From Phycisphaeraceae bacterium (GTDB lineage Bacteria > Planctomycetota > Phycisphaerae > Phycisphaerales > UBA1924), in the NCBI GenBank assembly GCA_019636615.1, contig JAHBXF010000001.1, positions 1,798,001-1,862,000 of the forward strand: a stretch of 64,000 bases of DNA, read 5' to 3'. This document shows positions 9,526-18,452 of this stretch, in pieces (position 1 is the first letter of the stretch; every line of letters begins with the position of its first letter). The notes below the pieces were generated by a model, which did no database searches, was not told the DNA's origin, and saw only the letters and a list, made by a program, of their open reading frames with translations. The translations under genes were made by a program, and so were the position numbers.

Positions 9526-11094
9526 TCAGTTCTTCTTCTTGCGCTCGGCGATGAAGGCCGTCTTGAAGGCGGAGATCACGCCCTCGATCTTCTTCTCGAG
9601 TTCACCATCGAGGGCCTTCTTCTGGTTGAGTTCGTCCCAGATGGGCTTGTTGACGGTGTGGAAGTTCTCGAGCAGGCCGGCCTCGAACTCGCGGACGATG
9701 GCGACATCGACATCGTCGAGGTAACCCTTGGTGCCGGCGAAGATGGAGATGACCTGGTCGACAACGTTGAAGGGCGTGTACTGGCCCTGCTTGAGGAGTT
9801 CGACCATGCGGCGGCCGCGGTCGAGTTGGCGCTGCGTGGCCTTGTCGAGTTCGGTGCCGAGTTGGGCGAAGGCTTCGAGTTCACGCGCGGCGGCGAGATC
9901 GAGTCGCAGCGAGCCCGAGAGTTTCTTCATGGCCTTGACCTGGGCGTTGCCGCCCACGCGGCTGACCGAGATACCCACGTTGATGGCGGGGCGCACGCCC
10001 GAGAAGAAGAGTTCGGGTTCAAGGTAGATCTGGCCGTCGGTGATGGAGATCACGTTGGTGGGGATGTAGGCCGAAACGTCGCCTTCCTGCGTTTCGATGA
10101 CGGGCAGCGCGGTGAGCGAGCCCGCGCCGTTCTCGTTGCTGAGTTTGGTGGCGCGCTCGAGCAGGCGGGAGTGGAGGTAGAAGACGTCGCCGGGGTAGGC
10201 TTCGCGGCCCGGCGGGCGGCGCAGGAGCAGCGACAACTGGCGATAGGCGACGGCCTGCTTGGAAAGGTCGTCGTAGATGCACAGGGCGTGCTTGGGGGTT
10301 TTGCCCTTGGCGCCGTTCCACATGAAATACTCGCCCATGGCGCAGCCGGAGTACGGGGCGATGTACTGCATCGGGGCCGAGGCCGAGGCCGAGGCGTTGA
10401 CGACGATGGTGTAGTCCATCGCACCGTGCTTCTTGAGGGTCTCGACGACGCCCGCGACGGTGGACTCTTTCTGGCCGACGGCGACGTAGATGCAGACCAC
10501 GGCTTCGGGCGTGCCCCAGTACTGCTTCTGGTTGATGATCGTGTCGATGGCGACGACGGTCTTGCCGGTCTTGCGGTCGCCGATGATGAGTTCGCGCTGG
10601 CCGCGGCCGATGGGGATCATGGCGTCGATGGCCTTGATGCCCGTCTGCAGCGGCTCGTGAACGGGCTGACGCTCGGCGATGCCCGGGGCGATGATGTCAA
10701 CCTTGCGGTATTCGCTGGCGGTGATCGGGCCCGCGTCATCGATGGGGCGGCCCAGGGGATCGACCACGCGGCCCAGGAGCGCATCGCCCACGGGCACTTC
10801 GAGCAGGCGGCTGGTGGCCTTCACCACGTCGCCCTCTTTCACGGCGAGATAGTCGCCGTAGATGACGGCGCCGACCGTGTCGAGTTCGAGGTTGAAGACC
10901 TGACCCATCACCGCGCCTTGCGAGGTCTGGAACTCGAGGAGTTCGCCGGCCATCGCGTTCGAGAGGCCGTAGATGCGGGCGATGCCGTCGCCGACCTCGA
11001 CCACGCGGCCAACCTCAGACACTTCCATCTGGGCCGTGTACTGCTCGATCTCTTGCTTGATCACACTGGCGATTTCGTCGGTCTTGATCTTCAC
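9526..11094 (-). CDS. atpA: ATP synthase F1 subunit alpha
   Basis: A protein of 522 residues, the usual length of F1 alpha. The nucleotide-binding loop GDRKTGKT and the family signature [16 protein letters not shown] are intact, as is the N-terminal beta-barrel start ([18 protein letters not shown]). With beta, it forms the catalytic hexamer of ATP synthase on the cytoplasmic side of the membrane. The odd point is context: atpA normally stands between atpH and atpG, but here no other atp gene is adjacent. The upstream neighbour is rlmKL (240-base gap) and a terminator follows directly. A second, operon-encoded alpha elsewhere in the genome cannot be excluded. Confidence 0.96.
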   Translation of the reverse strand: MKIKTDEIASVIKQEIEQYTAQMEVSEVGRVVEVGDGIARIYGLSNAMAGELLEFQTSQGAVMGQVFNLELDTVGAVIYGDYLAVKEGDVVKATSRLLEVPVGDALLGRVVDPLGRPIDDAGPITASEYRKVDIIAPGIAERQPVHEPLQTGIKAIDAMIPIGRGQRELIIGDRKTGKTVVAIDTIINQKQYWGTPEAVVCIYVAVGQKESTVAGVVETLKKHGAMDYTIVVNASASASAPMQYIAPYSGCAMGEYFMWNGAKGKTPKHALCIYDDLSKQAVAYRQLSLLLRRPPGREAYPGDVFYLHSRLLERATKLSNENGAGSLTALPVIETQEGDVSAYIPTNVISITDGQIYLEPELFFSGVRPAINVGISVSRVGGNAQVKAMKKLSGSLRLDLAAARELEAFAQLGTELDKATQRQLDRGRRMVELLKQGQYTPFNVVDQVISIFAGTKGYLDDVDVAIVREFEAGLLENFHTVNKPIWDELNQKKALDGELEKKIEGVISAFKTAFIAERKKKN

Positions 11095-11334
11095 GGCGAA
11101 GGTCCTTAGGGGGTGTCGGCTGTGCCTGAGCGAGGGCCTGCTGCCCAGCGCGGCGTGTGCAACGAACGAATCCCGTACCGGCGCGTGCCGGCTCGCGGGA
11201 GCGAAGGGTAGTAGGGTGAGGGCGGGGGGGCAATGGGCTGGAAGGATGCCCCATCGGACTCTCGTGGTTGTGAGTGTGGCCGCTTTGGGAGGGCTTGTCG
11301 CGGGCAGGACGTGGTTGTTTGGGTCAAGGGCGGG

Positions 11335-13680
11335 TCAGGGCTCTCGGATGACCATGCGCCAACAGCGGTGGATGCGCTTGTTGCGGAAGTCTTCGGGCAC
11401 GGTTCGCCTGGAGATTTCGACGCAGGAGGCGATGCCCAGCGCGGCCAGGGCTTCTTCATCGAGTTTGAAGCGGCGGTAGTTGTTTGAGAAAAAGATGACG
11501 CCGCCGGGGGACATCAACGGGATGAGCCGTTCAAAGAGTTCGGTGTGGCGCTGGCCGACCTCCCAATCTTCTTGTGTCGATTTCGAGTTGGAGAAGGTCG
11601 GTGGATCGACCACGGCCAGGTCGTAGCGCTCGGCGCGCGGGTGGCTGGCGAGAAACTCGATCGCGTCTGATCGAACCAGCCGGTGTGAAGGGGACCACAG
11701 GCCGTTGAGGACGAAGTTGCGCTGGGCCCAGTCGAGGTACGTGTTTGAGAGGTCGACGCTGGTGGTGCTCTGCGCGCCGCCCGCCGCGGCGTAGACGCTG
11801 AAAGAGCCGGTGTAGCAGAATAGGTTGAGCATCCGGGCGCCGCGTGCGCCCTTGCGGACCATGTCGCGGGTGTTGCGGTGGTCGAGGAAGAGGCCGGTGT
11901 CGATGTAGTCGGAGAGGTTGACTTCAAACTTGAGGCCGCCTTCGTGGGCGACGATGGTGACGCCTCGCTCGTCGATGCGCTCGTGCTGGGTGAGCCCACG
12001 CTGGCGGGGTTTGTCCTTGATGAAGACTTTTTCGGGGGGCGTTTCAAGCGTGCGGGCGATGATGGCGCGCGCGGCGTCGATCCAGTCGGCCTGCTGCGCA
12101 TAGGTGCGGCTGTGCTCGCGCTCATACTGGGCCACGTGCACGTAATCTTCGTAGCGGTCGATGATGAGGGGCACGTCGACCTGATCGCGGTCGTAAACGC
12201 GGTAGCAGGTGATGCCGCGCGCGGGCCACCGGCGCAGGTGGCGGGCGTTCTTCGCCAGGCACGAGGCAAAATCGGCGAGTTCCCGCTCGTCGCGTTCGCG
12301 CAGGCCGCCGAAGGCCGGGGCATCCGGGTTTGTGGTGTGCGGCCGGCGCGGGTGGTGTTCGTGCGTGTGTGCGTCGGCGCTGTGGGCGTGTGTGAGGGTT
12401 TCGTCGTGCTCAGAGAACGGGTCGATGGCGTCGCGCGGCGGCGTGCCGCGTGTGTCGGGCGTGTCGAGTGCGTCGGGTGCGTCGTGCCCGGGTTTGCCCG
12501 GCGCGGGCTCGTCGGGGCTTTCAACTTCTTCGCGGGTGCGCCTCATGGAAGGGGGTTTGGGCCCAAGGAAGGTGAAGTAGGTGCATTCGATCTGCGCGTT
12601 GTAGAGTTTGCGGCGGCGCGAGGCGGGCTGGCCCATGAGTTCTTCGAGGTCGAGCCGGCCGGTGAGCACGTGGAACGACCATGTCGGCAGGCGACGGAAG
12701 ACCAGGGGCAGGGCGCGGTAGAGATGGTCGATCTCGTCGCTCTCGCCCATGCGCACGCCGTAGGGCGGGTTGGTGATGATGCAGCCGTATTCGACGCTGC
12801 TGGTGAGGCTTTCGACGGGGCGCTGGTGAAAGTGGATGTCGCGTTCGACGCCCGCCGCCTGTGCCGCGCGCCGCGCAAGGGCGAGGGCGCGGGGGTCGAT
12901 ATCGGAGCCGTGGATGGCGAAGGGCATGGGCGGCGCGAGGGCGGCGCGTGCTTCTTCGATGGCGTCGTTCCAGACCGTCGCGGGGATGCGCGGCCAGTGC
13001 TGCGCGTCAAAGGTGCGGTGCATGCCCGGCGCGATGCGTCGGCCGATCATCGCGGCTTCGATGGCGATGGTGCCGGTGCCGCAGAAGGGGTCTACCAGAG
13101 GGCGATGGGGCCGCCACGCCGAGAGAAGCACGAGGCCGGCGGCGAGAGTTTCTTTGAGCGCGGCGTCTCCGACGATGGGGCGGTAGCCACGCTTGTGCAG
13201 CCCTTGGCCGGAGGTGTCGATGGTGAGGGAGGCCGCGTTGTCGAGCAGCGAGATTTCGAGCGTGACGGCGGGGCCGGTCTCGGGGAGGGAGGAGACGCGG
13301 TGGGCGCTCATCAGGCGGTCTACGAGCGCGCGCTTGGTGGCGCGCTGAACCGCGGGCACCGACGACAACTGTGAACGAACGCTGCGGCCATTGACGGGGA
13401 AGGCCGCGTGAGGGCCGATCCACTCTTCGATTCGCAAGGCCTTGACGCCCTCGAAAAGGGCGTCAAAGTCTGGCGCGGGGAAGTGCCCGACGCGGACGAG
13501 CACGCGGTCGGCGGCGCGCAGCCAGAGGTTGCAGCGGGCGATGGCGGCGTCGTCCCCCTGAAAGAGCACGCGCCCGGTCGAGACGGGTTTGGCCTCGTAG
13601 CCCAGGTCGGCCAGTTCGCGCACGACAACGGACTCAAGCCCGAAGGCGCACGCGGCGATGATGTCGTGCCGCGGTGGCAT
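11335..13680 (-). CDS. rlmL: Fused 23S rRNA (guanine) methyltransferase RlmK/RlmL
   Basis: A protein of 781 residues (the E. coli enzyme has about 702). It opens with a THUMP-type RNA-binding domain (residues about 1-160), followed by the RlmL methyltransferase (VDPFCGTGTIAIEAAMIGRR, then the catalytic NPPYGVRMGE). A long His/Asp/Thr/Pro-rich linker of about 80 residues follows (about 385-465). The RlmK half then has the SAM-binding motif NLFCYTGSFSVYAAAGGA and VVDPPTFSNSK. The family makes m2G2445 and m7G2069 in 23S rRNA. The extended linker is unusual. It shares the strand with atpA but has a 240-base gap, so co-transcription is uncertain. Confidence 0.93.
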   Translation of the reverse strand: MPPRHDIIAACAFGLESVVVRELADLGYEAKPVSTGRVLFQGDDAAIARCNLWLRAADRVLVRVGHFPAPDFDALFEGVKALRIEEWIGPHAAFPVNGRSVRSQLSSVPAVQRATKRALVDRLMSAHRVSSLPETGPAVTLEISLLDNAASLTIDTSGQGLHKRGYRPIVGDAALKETLAAGLVLLSAWRPHRPLVDPFCGTGTIAIEAAMIGRRIAPGMHRTFDAQHWPRIPATVWNDAIEEARAALAPPMPFAIHGSDIDPRALALARRAAQAAGVERDIHFHQRPVESLTSSVEYGCIITNPPYGVRMGESDEIDHLYRALPLVFRRLPTWSFHVLTGRLDLEELMGQPASRRRKLYNAQIECTYFTFLGPKPPSMRRTREEVESPDEPAPGKPGHDAPDALDTPDTRGTPPRDAIDPFSEHDETLTHAHSADAHTHEHHPRRPHTTNPDAPAFGGLRERDERELADFASCLAKNARHLRRWPARGITCYRVYDRDQVDVPLIIDRYEDYVHVAQYEREHSRTYAQQADWIDAARAIIARTLETPPEKVFIKDKPRQRGLTQHERIDERGVTIVAHEGGLKFEVNLSDYIDTGLFLDHRNTRDMVRKGARGARMLNLFCYTGSFSVYAAAGGAQSTTSVDLSNTYLDWAQRNFVLNGLWSPSHRLVRSDAIEFLASHPRAERYDLAVVDPPTFSNSKSTQEDWEVGQRHTELFERLIPLMSPGGVIFFSNNYRRFKLDEEALAALGIASCVEISRRTVPEDFRNKRIHRCWRMVIREP

Positions 13681-13727
13681 GCGGGGAAGAGGGTACGGGC
13701 GGTGGGGGTGTGGGGGGTGCGGCGGTG

Positions 13728-15455
13728 CTAGAGGCTGGTAGGGAAGTATGTCACCGTGATATCGGCACCGCGGAGCGTGCCGCCGCCGCCGCCGCCGCCG
13801 CCGCTGTGCCTGACGCGGACCTTGAATGAGCGGGTGCCCGCGTCGACGGGGATGACGTGGTTGATCACCTGCGACGACTCGATGGCCGCGTCGGGCCCCG
13901 ACAGTGGCGGGCTGAGCCGGAGCGGCGATTCCCTCAACAGCACCTCCGTGCCGCCGGTGGTCTCTTTGAGTTCAAGGAAGACTGTGGAAGCCGTGGGTGT
14001 CGTGGTGTAGACGTTGAGGACCGAATGGCAGTGGATCTGCAGGAAGCCAGAGGCTGGAATTGTCACGGTGATGTTTTCAATCAGCGTCCGCGAGTCGTTG
14101 GTGATGACTCCCAGGAACTCCGAACCTGAGAAATGCTTGATGCGGGGCGTGTTGTTCGCGGAGAGGTTGCCCTGGAAGGTCGCGTTGCCGCTGCCGTCGT
14201 CGATGGTGTTTCGCCAGACGGGCGAGCCGCTGGTGTTGGTGAGGGTGCCGACGCGTCCGGTGTTCTGCACGCCGAACATCGAGCGTTGGGTGTTCGCGGG
14301 GACGGCCCCCCAGGCCGACGCGGTCGGGTTGTAGATCCCGAGTTGCAGCGTGGAGAAGGTGTTGAGGATGAACCCGCCGCCCGGGTCGTTGGTGTTGCGG
14401 ACACGGAGGTTCACGTCGGCCTGGGCGAGTTCGAGGAGCGAGGAGGGAGAGGTAGTGCCGATGCCGACGCGACCGGTGGGGTCGATGGTCATGCGGACGA
14501 GGCCGGCGGACTGATCGCGGATCAAGAGTTTTCCGGCACCCTCTCCGTTGGTGGAACCGGTGGCGATGAGGTTCCAGGTGCGCCCGCCGCCGGTGTTCTG
14601 GAGGTTCACCCACGTGCCGCCGGTGTTGGAACTGGCGAGGGCCAGCGGGGTCTGCGTGGCGAGGCTGATGACCTGGGTGTTGGTGAAGGTGTTGCTCAGG
14701 GCGAGGCGCGGGATGTTCGGGGCGAGGCGTGCGTCGGCGAGCGTGCCGCTGACGATGGCCGAGGCGTCGTGCGTGTGGGCGGCGGCGGCGAAGGCGGTGC
14801 TGTCGAGCCCGTCGAGCAGATCGGCGTTGAGGTTGTTGACGCGGGTGGTGCTTGAGACGTTGAAGGGAGAGCCGGCGGCGGAGAAGGCCGGGGGAGAGGA
14901 GAACGTTTTGGACCCGCTGAAAACCTGCGAGCCGCTCAACGTGGTGACATTGGTGCTGAGGCGAGCGTCGGGGATTGTGCCGCTCGTGAGGTTGTTGGCG
15001 TTCTGGTAGAACGACGCGGGCTGGTTGTTCAAGAGCGAGGCGGTGTTGGCGGCGTTGGCCGTCAGGGCGTAGGCCGCGTGGGGTGTCGCCGTCAGTTTCT
15101 GGCGGGGCTCGAGCGCGACGTAGCCTCCCGCGGCGGTGCAGAGGGTGCCGACATCGGGTCGCACGTCGATCTCGACGAATCGCGACGCGCCCGTGAAGAC
15201 CTGACCGAAGTCGAGTTCGACGGTGAAGCGCCCGTTCACGACCTGCACGTTCTCGGCGCAGAGCGTGGGACCGGCCTGCGTGCCGGCCGAGAGCGTGTTG
15301 AACAGGCGGAAGCGCATGTCGTACACGCCCGACGAGGGCTGACCGCCCTCGGCGAGTTCGCCCTGGTAGATGAAGGCGGTGGTGACCTGGGCCTGCGCGG
15401 CGTGGATCGCCATGATGGCAACCAACGTGATCAGCCATCCAGAATACGTTTTCAT
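13728..15455 (-). CDS. Secreted tail-fibre-like repeat protein, paralog A
   Basis: A protein of 575 residues. The ATG at 15455 gives the signal peptide MKTYSGWLITLVAIMAIHAA then QAQ, preceded by AGGA. The N-terminal domain (about 20-140: FIYQGELAEGG, YDMRFRLFNTLSAG, EPRQKLTATPHAAYAL) precedes a middle built of tail-fibre-like motifs (NNLTSGTIPDARLSTNV, LLDGLDSTAFAAAAHTHDA), which often form trimeric beta-helices. The C-terminus is a beta-rich domain containing eight consecutive glycines from a (GCC)8 tract. It has no dockerin tail. Paralog B lies directly upstream; the two share a 227-base block with one mismatch and a common upstream element. Function is unknown; surface or extracellular location is inferred. 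Confidence 0.8.
   Translation of the reverse strand: MKTYSGWLITLVAIMAIHAAQAQVTTAFIYQGELAEGGQPSSGVYDMRFRLFNTLSAGTQAGPTLCAENVQVVNGRFTVELDFGQVFTGASRFVEIDVRPDVGTLCTAAGGYVALEPRQKLTATPHAAYALTANAANTASLLNNQPASFYQNANNLTSGTIPDARLSTNVTTLSGSQVFSGSKTFSSPPAFSAAGSPFNVSSTTRVNNLNADLLDGLDSTAFAAAAHTHDASAIVSGTLADARLAPNIPRLALSNTFTNTQVISLATQTPLALASSNTGGTWVNLQNTGGGRTWNLIATGSTNGEGAGKLLIRDQSAGLVRMTIDPTGRVGIGTTSPSSLLELAQADVNLRVRNTNDPGGGFILNTFSTLQLGIYNPTASAWGAVPANTQRSMFGVQNTGRVGTLTNTSGSPVWRNTIDDGSGNATFQGNLSANNTPRIKHFSGSEFLGVITNDSRTLIENITVTIPASGFLQIHCHSVLNVYTTTPTASTVFLELKETTGGTEVLLRESPLRLSPPLSGPDAAIESSQVINHVIPVDAGTRSFKVRVRHSGGGGGGGGTLRGADITVTYFPTSL
13779..13802. repeat. (GCC)8 trinucleotide repeat, encoding eight Gly on the minus strand
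   Basis: Eight perfect GCC units followed by GCT. They fall inside the coding frame of paralog A and encode a Gly-8 run near its C-terminus, just before TLRGADITVTYFP. Length changes would stay in frame. Confidence 0.95.
14731..14957. repeat. Near-identical block shared by the two tail-fibre-like paralogs (copy 1)
   Basis: These 227 bases match 16683-16909 with a single visible difference (T at 14907, C at 16859). The flanks diverge at once to clearly lower identity. The block encodes the tail-fibre motif region around LLDGLDSTAFAAAAHTHDAS. Confidence 0.95.
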
Positions 15456-15495
15456 GCATGGTCCTATATACGGGAATTGGTCTGCTCTCAAAGCC

Positions 15496-15537
15496 ATTGA
15501 CCAGAAGGTTGCGCCCGATGCAAGGTAACTTTGCATC
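15496..15537 (-). promoter_or_regulatory. Inverted repeat overlapping a putative -35 upstream of paralog A
   Basis: GATGCAA (15517-15523), 7 bases, then TTGCATC (15531-15537) form a perfect inverted repeat whose near end is 62 bases upstream of the start codon. On the minus strand the TTGCAT half could be a -35 box, followed after 16 bases by a weak -10 (GTCAAT). The same element, at the same distance, lies upstream of paralog B. Confidence 0.45.
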
Positions 15538-15595
15538 TTCGCAGCGGGTGAGTGCCGGGGAAATGGCCGGTCCGCGTATTGACTCGTCGTGCTGT

Positions 15596-17410
15596 TCAGT
15601 CGGCTGCGGGTACGGTGTAGGTGATCCTGACCAGTCGGACCCATGAGCTTGTCGTCCAGTCGTTGCAGATGGCGTAGAGACGGTAGACGTAGGTCGTGTG
15701 ATCGATGGGCGTGTTGGCTCCGAAGAGTGTGAGGTTGGCGTACTCGCCCGACATGTTGTCGCTCGAGCCGGAGGCCATGATCGACTCATTGTTGTTGGAG
15801 ATCGTTCGTCTTCGGAGTTCGATCGTGATCGGGCCGCCCGCGCCCCCCTGCATGCTGCACAGCACGCTCGTGATCTGCGCCCCTTGAGGGAGCGGCAGCG
15901 CGGCGTGCATCACGCCGTATGCGACGCTGGCGTCGAGTTGAGCGAGGAACAACGGGCCGCCGCCGAAGTTGCCGGGTGTGCTGGTGCTGAACGCTCGAAA
16001 GTCCTCTGCCTGGATGTTGAGCGTACGGACCTGCGGGGTGGTGTAGATGAAGCCGATCGCCGAGGAGATCGATCCGGCGAAACTCGCGTTGCCGCTCCCA
16101 TCGTCGATGGTGTTGCGCCATACCGGCGAGCCGGAGGTGTTGGTCAGTGTGCCGACGCGTCCGGTGTTCTGTACGCCCAGCATCGCGCGTGTGCCGCTCG
16201 CGGGCACGACGCCCCACGCGCTCGCTGTCGGGTTGTAGAGGCCCAGTTGCAGCGTGGAGAAGGTGTTCTGCACGAAGCCGCCGCCGACATCGTTCGTGTT
16301 GCGGATGCGTATGGCGGCGTCTGCGGCAGAGACTTCGAGTCGTGCGCCGGGGCTCGTGGTGCCGATGCCGACATCTCCGGTTGTGCGGCTGATCGCCAGC
16401 CGATCCGCGCCGTTGTGCACTCGCCACTGGCCGCCAGGCTCGACATATGTCCACGCGGTCTGCGAGTTGACGCTGTAGCCGTAGAACGGGCGCCCGCCCG
16501 CGGCGTCGGTGCTGCTGATGTACATGCCTGCATAGCCGGTGGCTCCGCTGGCGTTCTGGAGGCCGAAGACTTCGTTGCTCGTGATGGGCGAGGATCGGTT
16601 CACGCCGGCGAAGGCGTTGAAGATGTTGGCCGCGGTGAACGTGTTGAGAGTTCCCAGTCGCGGGATTGAGGATGGGATCCTCGCGTCGGCGAGCGTGCCG
16701 CTGACGATGGCCGAGGCGTCGTGCGTGTGGGCGGCGGCGGCGAAGGCGGTGCTGTCGAGCCCGTCGAGCAGATCGGCGTTGAGGTTGTTGACGCGGGTGG
16801 TGCTTGAGACGTTGAAGGGAGAGCCGGCGGCGGAGAAGGCCGGGGGAGAGGAGAACGTCTTGGACCCGCTGAAAACCTGCGAGCCGCTCAACGTGGTGAC
16901 ATTGGTGCTCAGCCGCGCATCGGGCAGCGTGCCCGTGAGGTTAGCGGCGTTGAGGTAGAAAGATGGGGGCTGGCCGTTGAGTGTTGCGGCGTTCGAGGCG
17001 TTGCCCGCGTCGGTCGCGTGCGAGGCGTACGGGGCGGCGGTGAGTGCCTGCCTCGGAGCGAGGGTTGAAAAGCCCGCGGGGTTTCCGCACGAGAGCCCGG
17101 TGTCTTGTCTGATGTCAATTTCGAGGAATCGCGCAAAGCCGTTGAAGATGGCGCCGAAGTTGAGTTCGACGGTGAAGCGTCCGGATTCATCGAGGGCGAC
17201 GTTGTCGGCGCACAGGGTGGGGCCGACCTGCAAACCCCCAGCGGGCGCATCAAAGATGCGGAAGCGCAGGTCGTGCAGACCGGCCGCCGGTACGCCGTCG
17301 GTCGTGATCTGGCCCTGATAGGTAAAGGCCGAGGTGACCACCTGGGCCTGCGCGGCGTGGGTCGCCATGATGGCAACCAACGGGATCAACCATCCCGAAT
17401 GCGTTCTCAT
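15596..17410 (-). CDS. Secreted tail-fibre-like repeat protein, paralog B
   Basis: A protein of 604 residues with signal peptide MRTHSGWLIPLVAIMATHAA then QAQ and AGGAT before the ATG at 17410. It has the same N-terminal domain as paralog A (FTYQGQITTDG, LHDLRFRIFDAPAGG, APRQALTAAPYASHA) and the same tail-fibre-like middle. It carries an extra segment about residues 260-390 (ITSNEVFGLQNASGATGYAG) and a different C-terminal domain of about 150 residues (QAEDFRAFSTSTPGNFGGG to YTVPAAD). So the pair shares an N-terminal half with exchanged C-terminal domains. The gap to paralog A is 140 bases. No catalytic motif is visible; an extracellular structural or binding role is inferred. Confidence 0.8.
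   Translation of the reverse strand: MRTHSGWLIPLVAIMATHAAQAQVVTSAFTYQGQITTDGVPAAGLHDLRFRIFDAPAGGLQVGPTLCADNVALDESGRFTVELNFGAIFNGFARFLEIDIRQDTGLSCGNPAGFSTLAPRQALTAAPYASHATDAGNASNAATLNGQPPSFYLNAANLTGTLPDARLSTNVTTLSGSQVFSGSKTFSSPPAFSAAGSPFNVSSTTRVNNLNADLLDGLDSTAFAAAAHTHDASAIVSGTLADARIPSSIPRLGTLNTFTAANIFNAFAGVNRSSPITSNEVFGLQNASGATGYAGMYISSTDAAGGRPFYGYSVNSQTAWTYVEPGGQWRVHNGADRLAISRTTGDVGIGTTSPGARLEVSAADAAIRIRNTNDVGGGFVQNTFSTLQLGLYNPTASAWGVVPASGTRAMLGVQNTGRVGTLTNTSGSPVWRNTIDDGSGNASFAGSISSAIGFIYTTPQVRTLNIQAEDFRAFSTSTPGNFGGGPLFLAQLDASVAYGVMHAALPLPQGAQITSVLCSMQGGAGGPITIELRRRTISNNNESIMASGSSDNMSGEYANLTLFGANTPIDHTTYVYRLYAICNDWTTSSWVRLVRITYTVPAAD
16683..16909. repeat. Near-identical block shared by the two tail-fibre-like paralogs (copy 2)
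   Basis: Second copy of the block at 14731-14957, offset 1952 bases and in the same orientation, with one visible difference. Confidence 0.95.
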
Positions 17411-17450
17411 ACAACATCCTTTGTGCGGGAATCGTTCTGCCCTCAAAGCC

Positions 17451-17492
17451 AGTATACAGAGGGCCGCGCCCGATGCAAGGGGATTTTGCGTC
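17451..17492 (-). promoter_or_regulatory. Predicted promoter and overlapping inverted repeat of paralog B
   Basis: On the minus strand, TTGCAT (17473-17478), 16 bases, then TATACT (17451-17456) form a good sigma70-like promoter, with transcription starting near 17444, about 34 bases before the ATG. The -35 lies inside the inverted repeat GATGCAA-N7-TTGCGTC (17472-17492), the counterpart of the element upstream of paralog A. Confidence 0.55.
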
Positions 17493-17663
17493 TTCGCAGC
17501 GGGTGAACGCCGGGGAACACGCCGGGCTTGGTCTTGAATGGGAGCGTGGGGGCCCCGGCGAATAGCCAGAACACAGTTCTCCGCACAACCGAGGCAATGC
17601 GTGCGGGTGTGCGTCGTTTGGCTGCAAGGAGGCAGACAACCTCCCATAACCAGAGGAACACAC

Positions 17664-18374
17664 ATGAACGCACGCATGATCGCTGCCTTGGCCCTTGTCG
17701 GGTCCGTGGCATTTGGAGTCACTCCCGCATCCGCACAGCCTGGCTCACAAGGGCCGGGCATGAGGGAGGCGGGCCCGCAAGACCCACCTCGTCAACGCGC
17801 CAAGCGCCCTGCACAGCAACGTGCCGGCGAAGAGGTGCGCCCCGGTGAAGGTCGGGGCGACCAACCCGGCCGGGGCGGTGTCATTCATCGCGAAGAAGTG
17901 GAACGCCGCGTTGAGCGAGCGCCGGCCGAGCCGCGCCGTGATGCACGTGGGCCCCAAGATCGGGCACACAAGCAGGAACGCACGATGAAGCGCAGTGGCC
18001 GCAGTGCAGGCCCTCAGGGCCCGATGCAGATGCAGCGCGGCGGACGGCCGATGGGCCCGCAGGGCCCGATGCACATGCAGCGCGGCGGACGGCCGATGGG
18101 CCCGCAGGGCCCGATGCAGATGCAGCGTGGCGGACGGCCGATGGGCCCGCAGAGCCCGATGCAGATGCAGCGTGGCGGACGGCCGATGGGCCCGCAGGGC
18201 CCGATGCAGATGCAGCGCGGCGGACGGCCGATGGGCCCGCAGGGCCCGATGCACATGCAGCGCGGCGGACGGCTGATGGGCCCGCAGGGCCCGATGCACT
18301 TGCAGCGCGGCGGACGGCACATGGGCCCGCAGGGCCCGATGCACATGCAACGAGGCGGACGGCAGGCGTTCTAA
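17664..18374 (+). CDS. Secreted low-complexity protein with eight 15-residue repeats
   Basis: A protein of 236 residues. The ATG at 17664 follows CAGAGGAA and starts a signal peptide (MNARMIAALALVGSVAFG, cleavage near ASAQ). The mature protein is a basic, Gln/Arg/Pro-rich stretch, then exactly eight units of GPQGPMQMQRGGRPM, ending with Phe. The Met/Gln/His-rich units could bind metal such as copper or stay disordered; that is only a guess. A strong terminator follows at 18415. The gene is divergent from paralog B. I do not recognise the family. It resembles the secreted Pro/Gln/Arg-rich protein at 44472-45449 in style only. Confidence 0.75.
   Translation: MNARMIAALALVGSVAFGVTPASAQPGSQGPGMREAGPQDPPRQRAKRPAQQRAGEEVRPGEGRGDQPGRGGVIHREEVERRVERAPAEPRRDARGPQDRAHKQERTMKRSGRSAGPQGPMQMQRGGRPMGPQGPMHMQRGGRPMGPQGPMQMQRGGRPMGPQSPMQMQRGGRPMGPQGPMQMQRGGRPMGPQGPMHMQRGGRLMGPQGPMHLQRGGRHMGPQGPMHMQRGGRQAF
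18009..18368 (+). repeat. Eight tandem 45-base coding repeats
   Basis: Eight in-frame 45-base units, each beginning with GGNCCNCAG, differ by only one to four bases. The variable residue is mainly Gln or His after GPM. It is coding and has no spacers, so it is not a CRISPR array. Confidence 0.95.
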
Positions 18375-18414
18375 GGCTGCCTTCACAGATCGGTCAACTT
18401 GGGGGTTGTGTACC

Positions 18415-18447
18415 ACCGACGCCATACGCATGGCGTCGGTGTTTGTT
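18415..18447 (+). terminator. Rho-independent terminator of the repeat-protein gene
   Basis: A perfect 11-bp stem (ACCGACGCCAT, 18415-18425, with 18430-18440), a 4-base loop, then GTTTGTTT. It lies 41 bases after the stop codon and ends just before the convergent upp gene. Confidence 0.85.
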
Positions 18448-18452
18448 TGAGG

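Noticed and set aside
9442-11109. Long plus-strand open frame opposite atpA.
   Set aside because: It mirrors the real atpA frame on the minus strand, which has intact motifs; it has no recognisable domain.
18009-18368. Tandem repeats that could suggest a CRISPR array.
   Set aside because: Units of 45 bases are contiguous, in frame with a secreted protein, and have no unique spacers or cas genes nearby.
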